Origin: JAKRSD01 sp964473995
GTDB taxonomy: Bacteria; Bacteroidota; Bacteroidia; CAIKAF01
Reading direction: 5' to 3'
DNA length: 24,123 nucleotides
NCBI GenBank assembly: GCA_964473995.1
Contig: CAYYRB010000036.1
Coordinates: 1-24,123 of the forward strand
A program made the position numbers and the translations under genes. Below the pieces are notes generated by a model that did not search any database, was not told where the DNA came from, and saw nothing but the letters and a program-made list of their open reading frames with translations. Shown one piece after another: positions 16,496-24,123 of the stretch (within the stretch, counting starts at the first letter, position 1; each line of letters begins with the position of its first letter).

Positions 16496-18229
16496 TTAAG
16501 GCGCCATTATTCGATAAATGGGATACATACCCTTTGTTTTTTCCACAAATTTCGACTGTTGATATAGATAAGTCAACCGGTTATCGGGTGTATCGGACGC
16601 GGGATTTTTTTGAAAATGTTCTTCCATCCTTGTCCGGAGATCGGGATTTGCTTTCAACATGTCTGCAGCGGTTTGCTCAAAAATATAGGCTGAATAATGC
16701 TCCTTCTGTTCCAAAACAGCATTAAAAAAGCCCCATTGAAAGTAGGAGTCTTTGCAAAGGGGCTCCAGGGCCGTCATCACAAACTTATCCTTTTCCGTAT
16801 TCATCAGCACCAGATAGTCGCCCGCTGAAGCCTTTATCCGTGATTTTTCCGTACGAATCCGTATTGGGTTGATGCGCGTGCGACCCTCATAAAAATCGGC
16901 GGCCTTATAATCTTCCACCACATAAATTTCGACCTGCAGGGTGCTGTCCGCCTCCAGTTGTTCCACCTCCACACCGTTCCAGACAAGACGTTCCACAATT
17001 TCCGGCCAGGCCTGAGGAATAAGATAGCCCACCGGCTTGGATGTGAAATTTTTTCCCCTCAAAAAGGGATAATAGTTGATGAATTTTTCGGTGGGCTTGT
17101 TCCGGTTGTAGAAAATACGGACACCTCCTGATGCCGGCCCCGGTTTGTATTCGGCTTCAAAACCTTTGAAAAGAAAAGGCTCAAAACGCGAAAAATCATT
17201 TTCATAATTCAGAAAAAAACCCTCGGCATTTTCAATGGCATAGGCACTTTGTTTTTTTAAGGAAGCTATTTTATCGTAGTTAATAGCCAATTCCTGAAAT
17301 AAAAAGGCAAGAAAAGCCTTGGTGGCCTTTACCCGGTCGGGAAATGGTTTCAGCATGTGTGTTTCTGTGGTAAATCCGATGCTGCCGAACAGGGAGGCGA
17401 ATCCTATGGTGTATCTCGGACTGTCAATAAATGCAGCTATACCGGATTCCGGAGTTTCTCCGATCATGTTTACATAAGGTGCCAACTCATATCCCGAAAC
17501 CTTCATGGATTCATTCAGTTTGGGAATTAGTTCATTCATCAGATACATTTTCTGGGGCTCCTCCAATTTATCAGGTGCCGTGGGAATGTGAGTCATGATG
17601 TATCGGTAATCGGCCCCGTTGCTTACATGGGTATCCACAAAAAATTCAGGTTTCCATTCGTTGAAAATACGAATCAAAAAACGGGTATTGCGGCTGTCAG
17701 CCTTTATACAGTCTCTGTTCAGATCCAAATTTCGGGAGGTGGCTCTAAACCCGGCCTCCTCAGGACCGTTTTGATTGGCACGGGTGGTGCCCCGCATCAG
17801 CATACCGTCCACGTTATAGACGGGAACGATGATGGGTACGATGTTTTTCAGCTGCTTTCGCAATTCGGCATCCATCAGCAGCTCTTCGGCGAATTCCACG
17901 GAGGCATCAATCCCATCCGGCTCTCCCGCATGAATTCCATTCAAAATGAAAAGCACCTTTTTTCCTTTTTTCCTTGCTTCCGAGGGCGAAAAATCACCAT
18001 CGGCGTCAATAATGAACAAGTGAAGGGGTTTTCCTCCGTCACTTTTCCCATATTCCACCAGCCTGGTTATTCCATGTTTACTTTCCAGGGCTTTGTATGT
18101 ATTGATTAATTCTTCGTAGGTAAAGGTTTGATTAAACAGGTATTTTTTGGGTACGATCTGTCCCTTAACTCCTTTAGGCAAGAGCAAAGCCAGAATGAAA
18201 AAGACGTGGTATATGCGGAAAATTTTCAT
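16496..18229 (-). CDS. Exported M14-family zinc carboxypeptidase
   Basis: 577-aa exported metallocarboxypeptidase. Signal peptide MKIFRIYHVFFILALLLPKGVKG, then the M14 catalytic domain: zinc ligands H100 and E103 in NGIHAGEPDG, H201 in VDTHVSNGADY; the substrate-binding segment SRNLDLNRD (~166-173); and the likely catalytic glutamate E289 in GFTTETHML. The last ~200 residues have no recognised motif and probably form a beta-rich accessory domain. A GTG just before the ATG at 18229 is also in frame; ATG is preferred. It should cleave C-terminal residues from peptides in the periplasm or outside. No sorting domain is seen at the C-terminus (ends YPIYRIMAP), unlike the M1 enzyme in this window. 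Confidence 0.9.
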   Translation of the reverse strand: MKIFRIYHVFFILALLLPKGVKGQIVPKKYLFNQTFTYEELINTYKALESKHGITRLVEYGKSDGGKPLHLFIIDADGDFSPSEARKKGKKVLFILNGIHAGEPDGIDASVEFAEELLMDAELRKQLKNIVPIIVPVYNVDGMLMRGTTRANQNGPEEAGFRATSRNLDLNRDCIKADSRNTRFLIRIFNEWKPEFFVDTHVSNGADYRYIMTHIPTAPDKLEEPQKMYLMNELIPKLNESMKVSGYELAPYVNMIGETPESGIAAFIDSPRYTIGFASLFGSIGFTTETHMLKPFPDRVKATKAFLAFLFQELAINYDKIASLKKQSAYAIENAEGFFLNYENDFSRFEPFLFKGFEAEYKPGPASGGVRIFYNRNKPTEKFINYYPFLRGKNFTSKPVGYLIPQAWPEIVERLVWNGVEVEQLEADSTLQVEIYVVEDYKAADFYEGRTRINPIRIRTEKSRIKASAGDYLVLMNTEKDKFVMTALEPLCKDSYFQWGFFNAVLEQKEHYSAYIFEQTAADMLKANPDLRTRMEEHFQKNPASDTPDNRLTYLYQQSKFVEKTKGMYPIYRIMAP

Positions 18230-18583
18230 CACAAGTTAAATGCAAAAATAAAATCTATTTTCACCTTGGAAAATAATTTTTCAAATGTCGGCACAATCAA
18301 TCAAATATGATGCCGAAGTCTCGTTTATTCATTTGAAGGTTGTAATGGTATGACGAGCCGGGTTTAAAGCCTGAAGAAGTAAAATTGCGATTTAGCTCTT
18401 ACAGATAGCCTGATTTTTAAATCTGTCTATGATGAAGCTTCGAAATTTCATTTATTTGGTTCAATTGAGAAGGGAAATCACTGCAGGAATCGGATAAGAT
18501 GAACAGCGGTTTGCTCTACTGCATAAAGAATTTGCCTGATTCAGCCGGAATGGTTTATTTTGTAGTAACCTATTTCTTAAGCT
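18230..18583. other. Intergenic region between divergent genes, no gene found
   Basis: About 350 bases. It contains a minus-strand TATTTTTG box at 18243-18250 that can serve the M14 gene. The rest holds only short frames (22 and 38 codons) without homology to anything I recognise, and no hairpin terminator or tRNA. Confidence 0.5.
18243..18250 (-). promoter_or_regulatory. -7 promoter box (TATTTTTG) of the M14 carboxypeptidase gene
   Basis: Minus-strand TATTTTTGC, 13 bases before the ATG at 18229. Matches TAnnTTTG; no -33 TTG found at the usual distance. Confidence 0.45.
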
Positions 18584-18961
18584 ATGGAGGAAAAATTTTG
18601 CCAAGAATGCGGTGAAAAGCTGATGGGCAGAGCCGATAAAAAATTTTGCGGAGATGCCTGTCGGAATGCGTTCAATAACCGCCTGTCCGGTGAAACCAAC
18701 AACACTATACGGAAAATGGTGCTTGCGTTAAAAAAGAACAGGCGTATTCTGGAGCAATTTTACCTGGCGGATAAGCGCAAACTGCCCAAAAAGACACTTT
18801 TGGAAAAAGGATACGAAATGCAGCGCGTCACCCATTTTTATCAAAATAAAAAAAATCAATTGTACCGGTTTTGCTTCGATTATGGATTTGTGGAATATGA
18901 GGACGGGTGGATTTACATCGTGGCCGATAAATTGCAGGAAGATGGTTCGGGCATTCAGTAA
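18584..18961 (+). CDS. Small zinc-ribbon protein (DUF2116-like)
   Basis: 125-aa cytosolic protein. The N-terminus has a four-cysteine zinc ribbon, C6-x-x-C9 (CQECGEKL) and C22-x3-C26 (FCGDACRNAFNNR). The rest is basic and helical (KKNRRILEQFYLADKRKLPKK) and ends in an aromatic strand pair (YRFCFDYGFVEYEDGWIYIV). The knuckle resembles DUF2116-type ribbons; I recall similar stand-alone proteins in many Bacteroidota. It may bind nucleic acid, which is inference. ATG at 18584 follows 16 bases after a TAGTAACC stretch with no convincing -7 box. The next gene starts 30 bases later on the same strand. Confidence 0.8.
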   Translation: MEEKFCQECGEKLMGRADKKFCGDACRNAFNNRLSGETNNTIRKMVLALKKNRRILEQFYLADKRKLPKKTLLEKGYEMQRVTHFYQNKKNQLYRFCFDYGFVEYEDGWIYIVADKLQEDGSGIQ

Positions 18962-18991
18962 ACAATTTCCGGCAACACATTGTTAAACCAA

Positions 18992-19879
18992 ATGATCATG
19001 GAGGAAGAAGAGGGCGGTAATCTGAAGTTGAAAATAGGCGGGGTTCCCGAGCATTTCAATCTGCTTTGGGATCTTCCTGCGGTAAAAGAGATATTCACGA
19101 AAAAAAGGCTTACTGTTGATTTTTATGAATTTCCCGGCGGTACGGGCGCGCTTTCAGAGGCCGTGAAATCAGGGTTTCTAGACGGAGCCGTGATACTTAC
19201 CGAGGGAGCCGTCACTGAAATTACCCGCGGGTGCAACTATAAAATTGTTTGTCCGTTTGTTCAGAGCCCACTCTTTTGGGGCATTTTCGCCTCAGCCGGG
19301 AGTTCCGTGCATGATCTTTCCGATTTAAAGAAACACATTTTTGCCATCAGCCGTTTTAATTCAGGAAGCCATTTAATGGCCCAATATCTGGCGGGTATGC
19401 AGGGGGAACAGTTAAGTATTGAAAATTTTTATCCGGCCAATGATTTGGAAGGTGCCAGAAAAGCACTTGCTTCGGGAAAGGCTCACCTTTTTCTTTGGGA
19501 GAAATACATGACCAAGCCTTTGGTAAAAAGCGGGGAATTTAAGCAGGTGGGTGAATTAAAGGCTCCCTGGAACAGCTTTGTGCTGGTGATGCGGGAGGAT
19601 ATCATCAGGGCCCAACCCTCATTGACGGATCGGATAAAGCAGGCCATCGTTGAGTCTGGAGTTTTATTTAAGAAAATGAAAGATGCGCCCGGTTTTATTT
19701 CAAAAAAATATGGTATAGATGCCATGGACGCGCAGAGTTGGTTCAACGAGGTAAATTATTATGAGAATGAACCGTTTGAACCGGCGTTACAAAAAACCGC
19801 CGAAATTTTATTCCGTTATCGCATATCCGATCGCATAGCCAATGTTTCAGATTTAATTTTTCATCATCATGCGTCGTAG
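18992..19879 (+). CDS. Ca3427-like periplasmic-binding-fold protein without signal peptide
   Basis: 295-aa protein with a type 2 periplasmic-binding fold: LKIGGVPEHFNLLWDLPA at the start, FPGGTGALSEAVKSGFLDGAVI, the hinge segment ISRFNSGSHLMAQYLAG, and LEGARKALASGKAHLFLWEKYM. It resembles the fungal Ca3427 / NMT1-THI5-like group rather than transport receptors, and like those it has no signal peptide, so it is probably cytosolic and may bind a small metabolite. The open frame reaches a TTG at 18980; ATG 18992 is used, ATG 18998 (MEEEEGG) is equally plausible. Its stop overlaps the next gene by 11 bases. No ABC permease or ATPase partner is nearby. Confidence 0.78.
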   Translation: MIMEEEEGGNLKLKIGGVPEHFNLLWDLPAVKEIFTKKRLTVDFYEFPGGTGALSEAVKSGFLDGAVILTEGAVTEITRGCNYKIVCPFVQSPLFWGIFASAGSSVHDLSDLKKHIFAISRFNSGSHLMAQYLAGMQGEQLSIENFYPANDLEGARKALASGKAHLFLWEKYMTKPLVKSGEFKQVGELKAPWNSFVLVMREDIIRAQPSLTDRIKQAIVESGVLFKKMKDAPGFISKKYGIDAMDAQSWFNEVNYYENEPFEPALQKTAEILFRYRISDRIANVSDLIFHHHAS

Positions 19880-20771
19880 GGTAGGCATTATAGGGGCATC
19901 GGGTACAGCAGGATCGGCCATTGCTTCTTTTCTGGAATCCAAGGGAGAGTTTGATGTCATCCGGTTTACACGGAAAAAATCGGCGGGAGAGCAATTCCAA
20001 TTTTTCAATTTTAAGTCAGAAAATTGGAATGATTTAGGTCATCTTGATATTTTGGTAAACTGTGCGGGTATTCTCAGGGAAAGCAGAACCGAGGATTTTT
20101 ATCAGGTACACGTGGAATTGGTGAAAACCCTTTTGGCTAACCGATATCGCATCGGAAATCCTGCCATTATTCATCTGTCCGCGCTGGGTGCCGATTCCGA
20201 TCATCAGATTGCCTTTTTAAAAACGAAAGGAATAGGGGATGAGCTGTTGCTGGGAAACCCGGAAACGTATATCCTGAGGCCTTCCATTATTTGTTTACCG
20301 AAAAACATTCTGGTTCAAAAATTTAAATGGCTGGTTTTCATGACGCGCGTTTTGGCAAACAGGCCCATCGTGCCGAAAGGTTTTTTGGAAACCCGGGTAC
20401 AGCCGGTGATGGGTGCCGATCTGTCGGAATCGGTTTACGCGTTATGCAACGGAAAGTCCAACGAACGCGTTATTCCCGTAGTAGGCAAGCAGCCGCTCTC
20501 TTTCAAGGAACTGTTGCAATATTCCTCCAAATTAAATGAAAAGACTTTTTTTCCTATTGAGATTCCAAAAAAGTTGATGGAGCCGGTAACCAAAAATTTC
20601 ATCTCGGTTTGGTTTCCCGAATTAATCAATCAAGATCAGTTCAGTCTCTTATTCAAAGATAACGTAGCCTCCCCGGCTCTCATGGAAAGTCTGATCGGGA
20701 GGGACGCCCAGAGTTCCTTAGACTTTTGGGATCAGGAATTCAGGGAAATAAAAATCAATTCTCTTTTTTAG
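19869..20771 (+). CDS. NAD(P)-binding Rossmann protein, NDUFA9/NmrA-like atypical SDR
   Basis: 300-aa cytosolic protein with the extended-SDR nucleotide motif GASGTAG at 9-15 (GxxGxxG) and the second strand LDILVNCAGILRES. Strand five HLSALGAD (S104) is followed by AFLKTKGIGDELL, where the usual YxxxK reads F116-x-x-x-K120, so the catalytic tyrosine is lost. LRPSIICLPKNILVQKF and VMGADLSESVYALCNG match the NDUFA9-like group, which bind NAD(P) without known oxidoreductase activity. The ATG overlaps the binding-protein gene by 11 bases, so they are co-translated. It converges with the membrane-protein gene, with only 3 bases between stops. Confidence 0.8.
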   Translation: MRRRVGIIGASGTAGSAIASFLESKGEFDVIRFTRKKSAGEQFQFFNFKSENWNDLGHLDILVNCAGILRESRTEDFYQVHVELVKTLLANRYRIGNPAIIHLSALGADSDHQIAFLKTKGIGDELLLGNPETYILRPSIICLPKNILVQKFKWLVFMTRVLANRPIVPKGFLETRVQPVMGADLSESVYALCNGKSNERVIPVVGKQPLSFKELLQYSSKLNEKTFFPIEIPKKLMEPVTKNFISVWFPELINQDQFSLLFKDNVASPALMESLIGRDAQSSLDFWDQEFREIKINSLF

Positions 20772-20774
20772 GCC

Positions 20775-21839
20775 TCAGGCTTTTGCGGCTTTGACGAATC
20801 CCAAACGGGAGCCGAGTTCCGTGCCAATGCCTTTTATGGATTGAATATTCAGCGGAAATTCCATAAATACATGAAGCATGCTCAAAAAGAACAAGGCCAA
20901 CAGACCGGCATAATAATCATACAGGTAAAGTCCCACGGCTGAAATCCAGATAATCACCGTAAAAATCAGCCAAGGTTTTGGCACCGCATGCCAACGGATT
21001 ACTTCTGTTTTACTGAACCAATTGAGGTAATGGTAGGTGTAGGCAAACGCCACGAAAGATTGTATTTTCAAACCTGTTATGCTGTTCAGGAAAAATTGTT
21101 TTTCCCGATTTGGGGCCAAAATATCCCACATGCTTTTATTCAGTCCGGCAAATCCACTTTTATTGAACGCCTCCAGAATATATTCGGTAAGTTGGTATTT
21201 TTTGGGATCAAAATGGAAACCGAAAATAATCAGACCGCATAGCACATAGAATCCGAAAGATGCGTAGCCGCTGAGGCTTTTTGCCTTGAGTGCTCCGAAC
21301 AAAATGAAAAGCGCGGTAAAAACGCAAACGTGGATGATGGTGGGAAGGAAGATGGAAAACCAGGTTTCAAATGTTTGTCCGCCCGATAGCCAAAAGGCGG
21401 GGATGGCCATGGCTGCCATGATGGAATAGCGGAAGATGGGCCGCTTCAGGGTGACCATGCATACGGAAGATGAAAAGGCGAGGAAAATAAAAGCACCTCC
21501 GTGCTTGTCAATAAACGTTATGGCCGGCTTTAAAAATCCGTTGCGCAAATTGGCGGCAGCTTCGGCAGTCACCTCCCAACGGGATGAAAGCCCCAGCAGC
21601 AGAGAAACCAGAAGAAGCGAACAAAACAGGGTGGGAATGAGAATGTCTTTCTTTTGAATGGCAAAATAATTGCGTTGATGCAGCCAGCCGATTTCAGTCA
21701 TGTAGTGCAACGGACCCAAAACCGCATAGGCAAATAAAAAAAGTTCGAACGGGAAAGTCACCGCCATAATCAGCGATAAAGCCATCAGCCCGATATTCAG
21801 GTAGTTTATACCGTCGGCAGAGAGGGAAGCTGATTTCAT
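20775..21839 (-). CDS. Polytopic membrane protein with conserved-looking histidine motifs, function unknown
   Basis: 354-aa integral membrane protein with about nine or ten hydrophobic segments. It is not a family I can name. Histidines and acidic residues sit in or beside membrane segments: LGPLHYMTEIGWLH at 41-54 (H45, E49, H54), H170 in LPTIIHV, YTYHYLNWFSKT at 267-278 (H270), RWH (H284), and MLHVFMEFPLN at 321-331 (H323, E327). This arrangement recalls membrane-bound metal enzymes such as Blh-type carotene oxygenases or desaturases, but none of their exact motifs is present. It starts 6 bases after the NlpC/P60 gene and is probably the last gene of the pdxH-thiolase-NlpC/P60 run. The coding call is firm; function is open. 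Confidence 0.8.
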   Translation of the reverse strand: MKSASLSADGINYLNIGLMALSLIMAVTFPFELFLFAYAVLGPLHYMTEIGWLHQRNYFAIQKKDILIPTLFCSLLLVSLLLGLSSRWEVTAEAAANLRNGFLKPAITFIDKHGGAFIFLAFSSSVCMVTLKRPIFRYSIMAAMAIPAFWLSGGQTFETWFSIFLPTIIHVCVFTALFILFGALKAKSLSGYASFGFYVLCGLIIFGFHFDPKKYQLTEYILEAFNKSGFAGLNKSMWDILAPNREKQFFLNSITGLKIQSFVAFAYTYHYLNWFSKTEVIRWHAVPKPWLIFTVIIWISAVGLYLYDYYAGLLALFFLSMLHVFMEFPLNIQSIKGIGTELGSRLGFVKAAKA

Positions 21840-21845
21840 AACAGA

Positions 21846-22637
21846 TTAAATGATGCGTTTTACAATACGCAGCTTGTGGGTGTACCGATTTTCTTTCAGG
21901 TCAAAAATGCCTTCATGATCCAGTTTCCCGATTTTCACTTTGGATGAGGCATGAATAATCAACCCTTCGTCAATCACCATACCCACATGTATGATGCGTC
22001 CGTCTGCATTTTCAAAAAACGCCAGATCACCTTCCCGGGCCTCCGAAACAAAAGGAACCAGGGTTCCCAGTTCTGCCTGTTGGTAGGCATCTCTTGGAAT
22101 TTTTACTCCGGCCGACTTAAAAATTATCTGGGTGAAACCGGAACAATCCAAACCGAAGGGACTTCTGCCGCCCCATAAATAAGGGGCATTTAAGTAAGAT
22201 GTAGCGAAGTCGGTCATCATGTGCTGTATTCCTTTGTTCCTTTTGGATGTATCCTTGAGCTCACAGCTGAATTCATCCCCCGCCACCGAAAAGCCTTTTT
22301 TCGGATTTTCGGGCAGGGAGCTCCCGCGCAGAATGGGAAAAACGATTCCCGTACGGTGGTTTTCTACCTGGGTGATGAGGTTTTGTGTAACCTGGACAGC
22401 CTCCTTATTCCAACGTTCAAATTCATCCTCGGAAAGGGGAGTGTGCAGTCCACGGTCAATCCAAGCTTCATACCCGTCGTAAGTGCACGCTATTTTTATC
22501 CAGTTTTTTGCCGAATCCGCGTCCAGAACACGATAGGTTTCACCAAAAAGTAACTGGGTAACCATTTCGCTTTTATCCGAATCGGTTGCTCTTCCGGGGA
22601 TGCAACTTACCAAACAGATGCCGTGGGTGTTTGCCAT
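21846..22637 (-). CDS. NlpC/P60 (C40) family cysteine peptidase with N-terminal SH3-like domain
   Basis: 263-aa protein. Residues ~1-60 look like a bacterial SH3 domain (YRVLDADSAKNWIKIAC, GYEAWIDRG). The C-terminal NlpC/P60 domain has the catalytic triad C165 (FGLDCSGFTQ), H217 (RIIHVGMV) and a third polar residue at H229 (LIIHASS), with YLWGGRSP just before the cysteine. Such enzymes cut gamma-D-Glu-diamino acid bonds in peptidoglycan peptides. No signal peptide is visible (starts MANTHGICLVSCIPG), so it is probably cytosolic and may act on recycled muropeptides. It follows the thiolase gene by 29 bases and precedes the membrane-protein gene by 6. Confidence 0.9.
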   Translation of the reverse strand: MANTHGICLVSCIPGRATDSDKSEMVTQLLFGETYRVLDADSAKNWIKIACTYDGYEAWIDRGLHTPLSEDEFERWNKEAVQVTQNLITQVENHRTGIVFPILRGSSLPENPKKGFSVAGDEFSCELKDTSKRNKGIQHMMTDFATSYLNAPYLWGGRSPFGLDCSGFTQIIFKSAGVKIPRDAYQQAELGTLVPFVSEAREGDLAFFENADGRIIHVGMVIDEGLIIHASSKVKIGKLDHEGIFDLKENRYTHKLRIVKRII

Positions 22638-22666
22638 AGAGACAGCGGATGCTATTGGTATTGAAT

Positions 22667-23848
22667 TTACTGAAGATTCTCGATGACCATAGCCGACGCA
22701 CCGCCTCCGCCGTTACAAATTCCGCAGGCTCCGTATCGGGCATTGTTTTGCTTTAATACGTTGATGAGCGTGACCAGAATGCGTGCACCCGATGCGCCGA
22801 GTGGATGTCCGAGGGAAACTGCACCGCCGAATACATTCACTTTCGCGGGATCCAGATTCATCTCTTTGTTGTTGGCTATGGCCACAACGGAAAAGGCCTC
22901 GTTGATTTCAAAAAAGTGGATATCTTCCATGGTAAGACCTGCTTTTTTCACGGCTAGCGGCAGGGCTTTGGCCGGAGCGGTGGTAAACCATTCGGGTGCC
23001 TGTTCGGCATCGGCGTAAGAGAGAATTTTGGCCAACGGTTTGATTCCGAGTGATTCCGCTTTTTCTTTGCTCATAAGCACCAAAGCAGCCGCACCGTCAT
23101 TCAGGGTGGATGCATTGGCCGCCGTTACCGTTCCTTCTTTTTGGAATACGGGATTAAGTGCGGGTATCTTGTCGAACTTAACATTTTTGTACTCTTCATC
23201 CTCCGAAAAAACAAGCGGATCTCCTTTGCGCTGAGGTACCTCCACAGGCGCGATTTCGGAATGAAACCGATTTTCTGCCCATGCCTTCTGCGAACGGGTA
23301 TAGCTTTCGATGGCGTAGGCATCTTGGTCTTCCCGGCTGATTTGGCATTCTTTGGCACATAATTCGGCGGCATTTCCCATGTGATAATTGTGATACACAT
23401 CAGTGAGACCGTCCTTAATCAAACCGTCATGCACAGTGCCGTTGCCCAGTCGGTAGCCGTTTCTTGCATTGTCTAAGTAATAGGGGACCTGGGTCATGTT
23501 TTCCATACCTCCCGCTACCACGGCTTCATGATCGCCCAATTGGATGGATTGTGCACCATACATAACTGCTTTCAATCCGGAGGCACATACTTTATTGATG
23601 GTGGTACAAGCGGTGGAATCGGGTAGACCGGCGAATTTGGCGGCCTGCCTGGCGGGTGCCTGACCCACCCCGGCGGAGAGCACGTTGCCCATAAGCACTT
23701 CGGTTATGTGCGAAGGATCTAACTGTATTCTTTGTAAAGCTCCTTTGATGGCTGCCGCTCCCAAACGGGGAGCGCCCAGGGCCGCGAATTGTCCGTTAAA
23801 ACTTCCGATGGGTGTGCGCACGGCACTTACGATATACACTTCTTTCAT
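22667..23848 (-). CDS. Acetyl-CoA C-acetyltransferase (thiolase)
   Basis: 393-aa cytosolic thiolase that condenses two acetyl-CoA to acetoacetyl-CoA or cleaves 3-oxoacyl-CoA. The catalytic set is complete: C88 in INKVCASGLKA, H348 in LGHPLGASGAR and C378 in CGICNGGGGAS, with NEAFSVV carrying the usual Asn/Glu. Length is typical of the biosynthetic (AtoB/PhaA-like) group, but sequence alone does not fix chain-length preference. The start MKEVYIVSAVRTPIG is canonical. It lies 44 bases after pdxH on the same strand. The nearest promoter-like box, TACTTTTA at 23870-23877, is one base off the consensus. Confidence 0.94.
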   Translation of the reverse strand: MKEVYIVSAVRTPIGSFNGQFAALGAPRLGAAAIKGALQRIQLDPSHITEVLMGNVLSAGVGQAPARQAAKFAGLPDSTACTTINKVCASGLKAVMYGAQSIQLGDHEAVVAGGMENMTQVPYYLDNARNGYRLGNGTVHDGLIKDGLTDVYHNYHMGNAAELCAKECQISREDQDAYAIESYTRSQKAWAENRFHSEIAPVEVPQRKGDPLVFSEDEEYKNVKFDKIPALNPVFQKEGTVTAANASTLNDGAAALVLMSKEKAESLGIKPLAKILSYADAEQAPEWFTTAPAKALPLAVKKAGLTMEDIHFFEINEAFSVVAIANNKEMNLDPAKVNVFGGAVSLGHPLGASGARILVTLINVLKQNNARYGACGICNGGGGASAMVIENLQ

Positions 23849-23892
23849 GATGCAATTCTCAATTTGGCGTAAAAGTAATCAAAACCCGGGCG

Positions 23893-24123
23893 TTAGGGAT
23901 TCAGTCTTTTTATTTCCCAGTGTCCCGATACATTATGCGTATAAAGAAAACGGTCGTGCAGCCTGCTCGGTCTTCCCTGCCAAAATTCTATCGATTCGGG
24001 TTTTACCAAAAATCCACCCCAGTGGGGAGGTTTTTCCACATCCTTTCCATAGAATTTTTTTTCTATTTCGGTTATCCGGTTTTCAAGCATTTCACGGGAA
24101 ACCAATTCCCGGCTTTGTTCAGA
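23893..24123 (-). CDS. pdxH: Pyridoxamine 5'-phosphate oxidase, C-terminal part (5' end outside window)
   Basis: C-terminal 76 residues of PdxH, the FMN enzyme that oxidises pyridoxine or pyridoxamine 5'-phosphate to pyridoxal 5'-phosphate. The frame runs off the window edge reading SEQSRELVSREML, so the gene is incomplete only because the window ends. Visible signatures are the SxQS substrate loop, PPHWGGFLVKPESIEFWQG, the catalytic/PLP-binding RLHDR, and the closing W-x-I-K-R-L-N-P. It is followed by the thiolase gene on the same strand. Confidence 0.95.
   Translation of the reverse strand, partial: SEQSRELVSREMLENRITEIEKKFYGKDVEKPPHWGGFLVKPESIEFWQGRPSRLHDRFLYTHNVSGHWEIKRLNP

Noticed and set aside
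17588..18109. 173-aa open frame on the plus strand opposite the M14 gene
   Set aside because: It is antisense to a well-supported carboxypeptidase frame, has no recognisable motif and no upstream promoter box.
18429..18616. Short frames of 22 codons (18429) and 38 codons (18499, running into the Zn-ribbon gene)
   Set aside because: Too short, no promoter or homology, and the second overlaps the start of a supported gene out of frame.
18992..19879. ABC-transporter substrate receptor role for the binding-fold protein
   Set aside because: No signal peptide or lipobox and no permease or ATPase gene beside it.

Overview
The window reads as ordinary chromosomal DNA of a free-living Bacteroidota bacterium, probably near Flavobacteriales or a related order; genus cannot be told from the sequence. 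The reasons are: two secreted proteins with type IX secretion (T9SS) C-terminal sorting domains, several -7 boxes of the Bacteroidota form TAnnTTTG, starts without clear Shine-Dalgarno sequences, a long (316 aa) NusB, and several loose-lipobox lipoproteins. Coding DNA is moderate in GC; one intergenic stretch is strikingly AT-rich. I see no IS element, phage gene, CRISPR array, or defence locus.

Layout. 42-4210 (minus): two T9SS cargo genes, an M1 aminopeptidase and a PA-domain protein, split by a terminator. 4211-4678: AT-rich promoter region. 4679-5616 (plus): DUF4442 protein overlapping a SET-domain methyltransferase. 5698-7510 (plus): a secreted MORN/YwqK-repeat protein overlapping mnmA. 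7566-9015 (plus): two tandem paralogous lipoproteins of unknown role. 9026-10807 (minus): MdlA-like ABC exporter. 10895-14081 (plus): leucine dehydrogenase, nusB, DUF1573 lipoprotein, yajC and SUI1/YciH, apparently one transcription unit from a TATATTTG promoter to a strong hairpin at 14122-14150. 14170-14697 (minus): DUF4920 lipoprotein. 14804-14878 (minus): tRNA-His with its own promoter and terminator. 14933-16414 and 16496-18229 (minus): thioredoxin-fold thiol-disulfide protein and M14 carboxypeptidase. 18584-20771 (plus): Zn-ribbon protein, a Ca3427-like periplasmic-binding-fold protein without signal peptide, and an overlapping NDUFA9-like Rossmann protein. 20775-24123 (minus): pdxH (5' end outside the window), thiolase, cytosolic-looking NlpC/P60 protein, and a histidine-rich integral membrane protein of unknown function.

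Functionally this is a mix of housekeeping (mnmA, nusB, yajC, tRNA-His, pdxH), amino-acid and acyl-CoA metabolism (leucine dehydrogenase, thiolase), and envelope or secreted hydrolases typical of peptide-degrading Bacteroidota (M1, M14, NlpC/P60). Nothing here proves a new system. The least explained items are the His-rich membrane protein at 20775-21839, the tandem lipoproteins at 7566-9015, and the coupled pair at 18992-20771.
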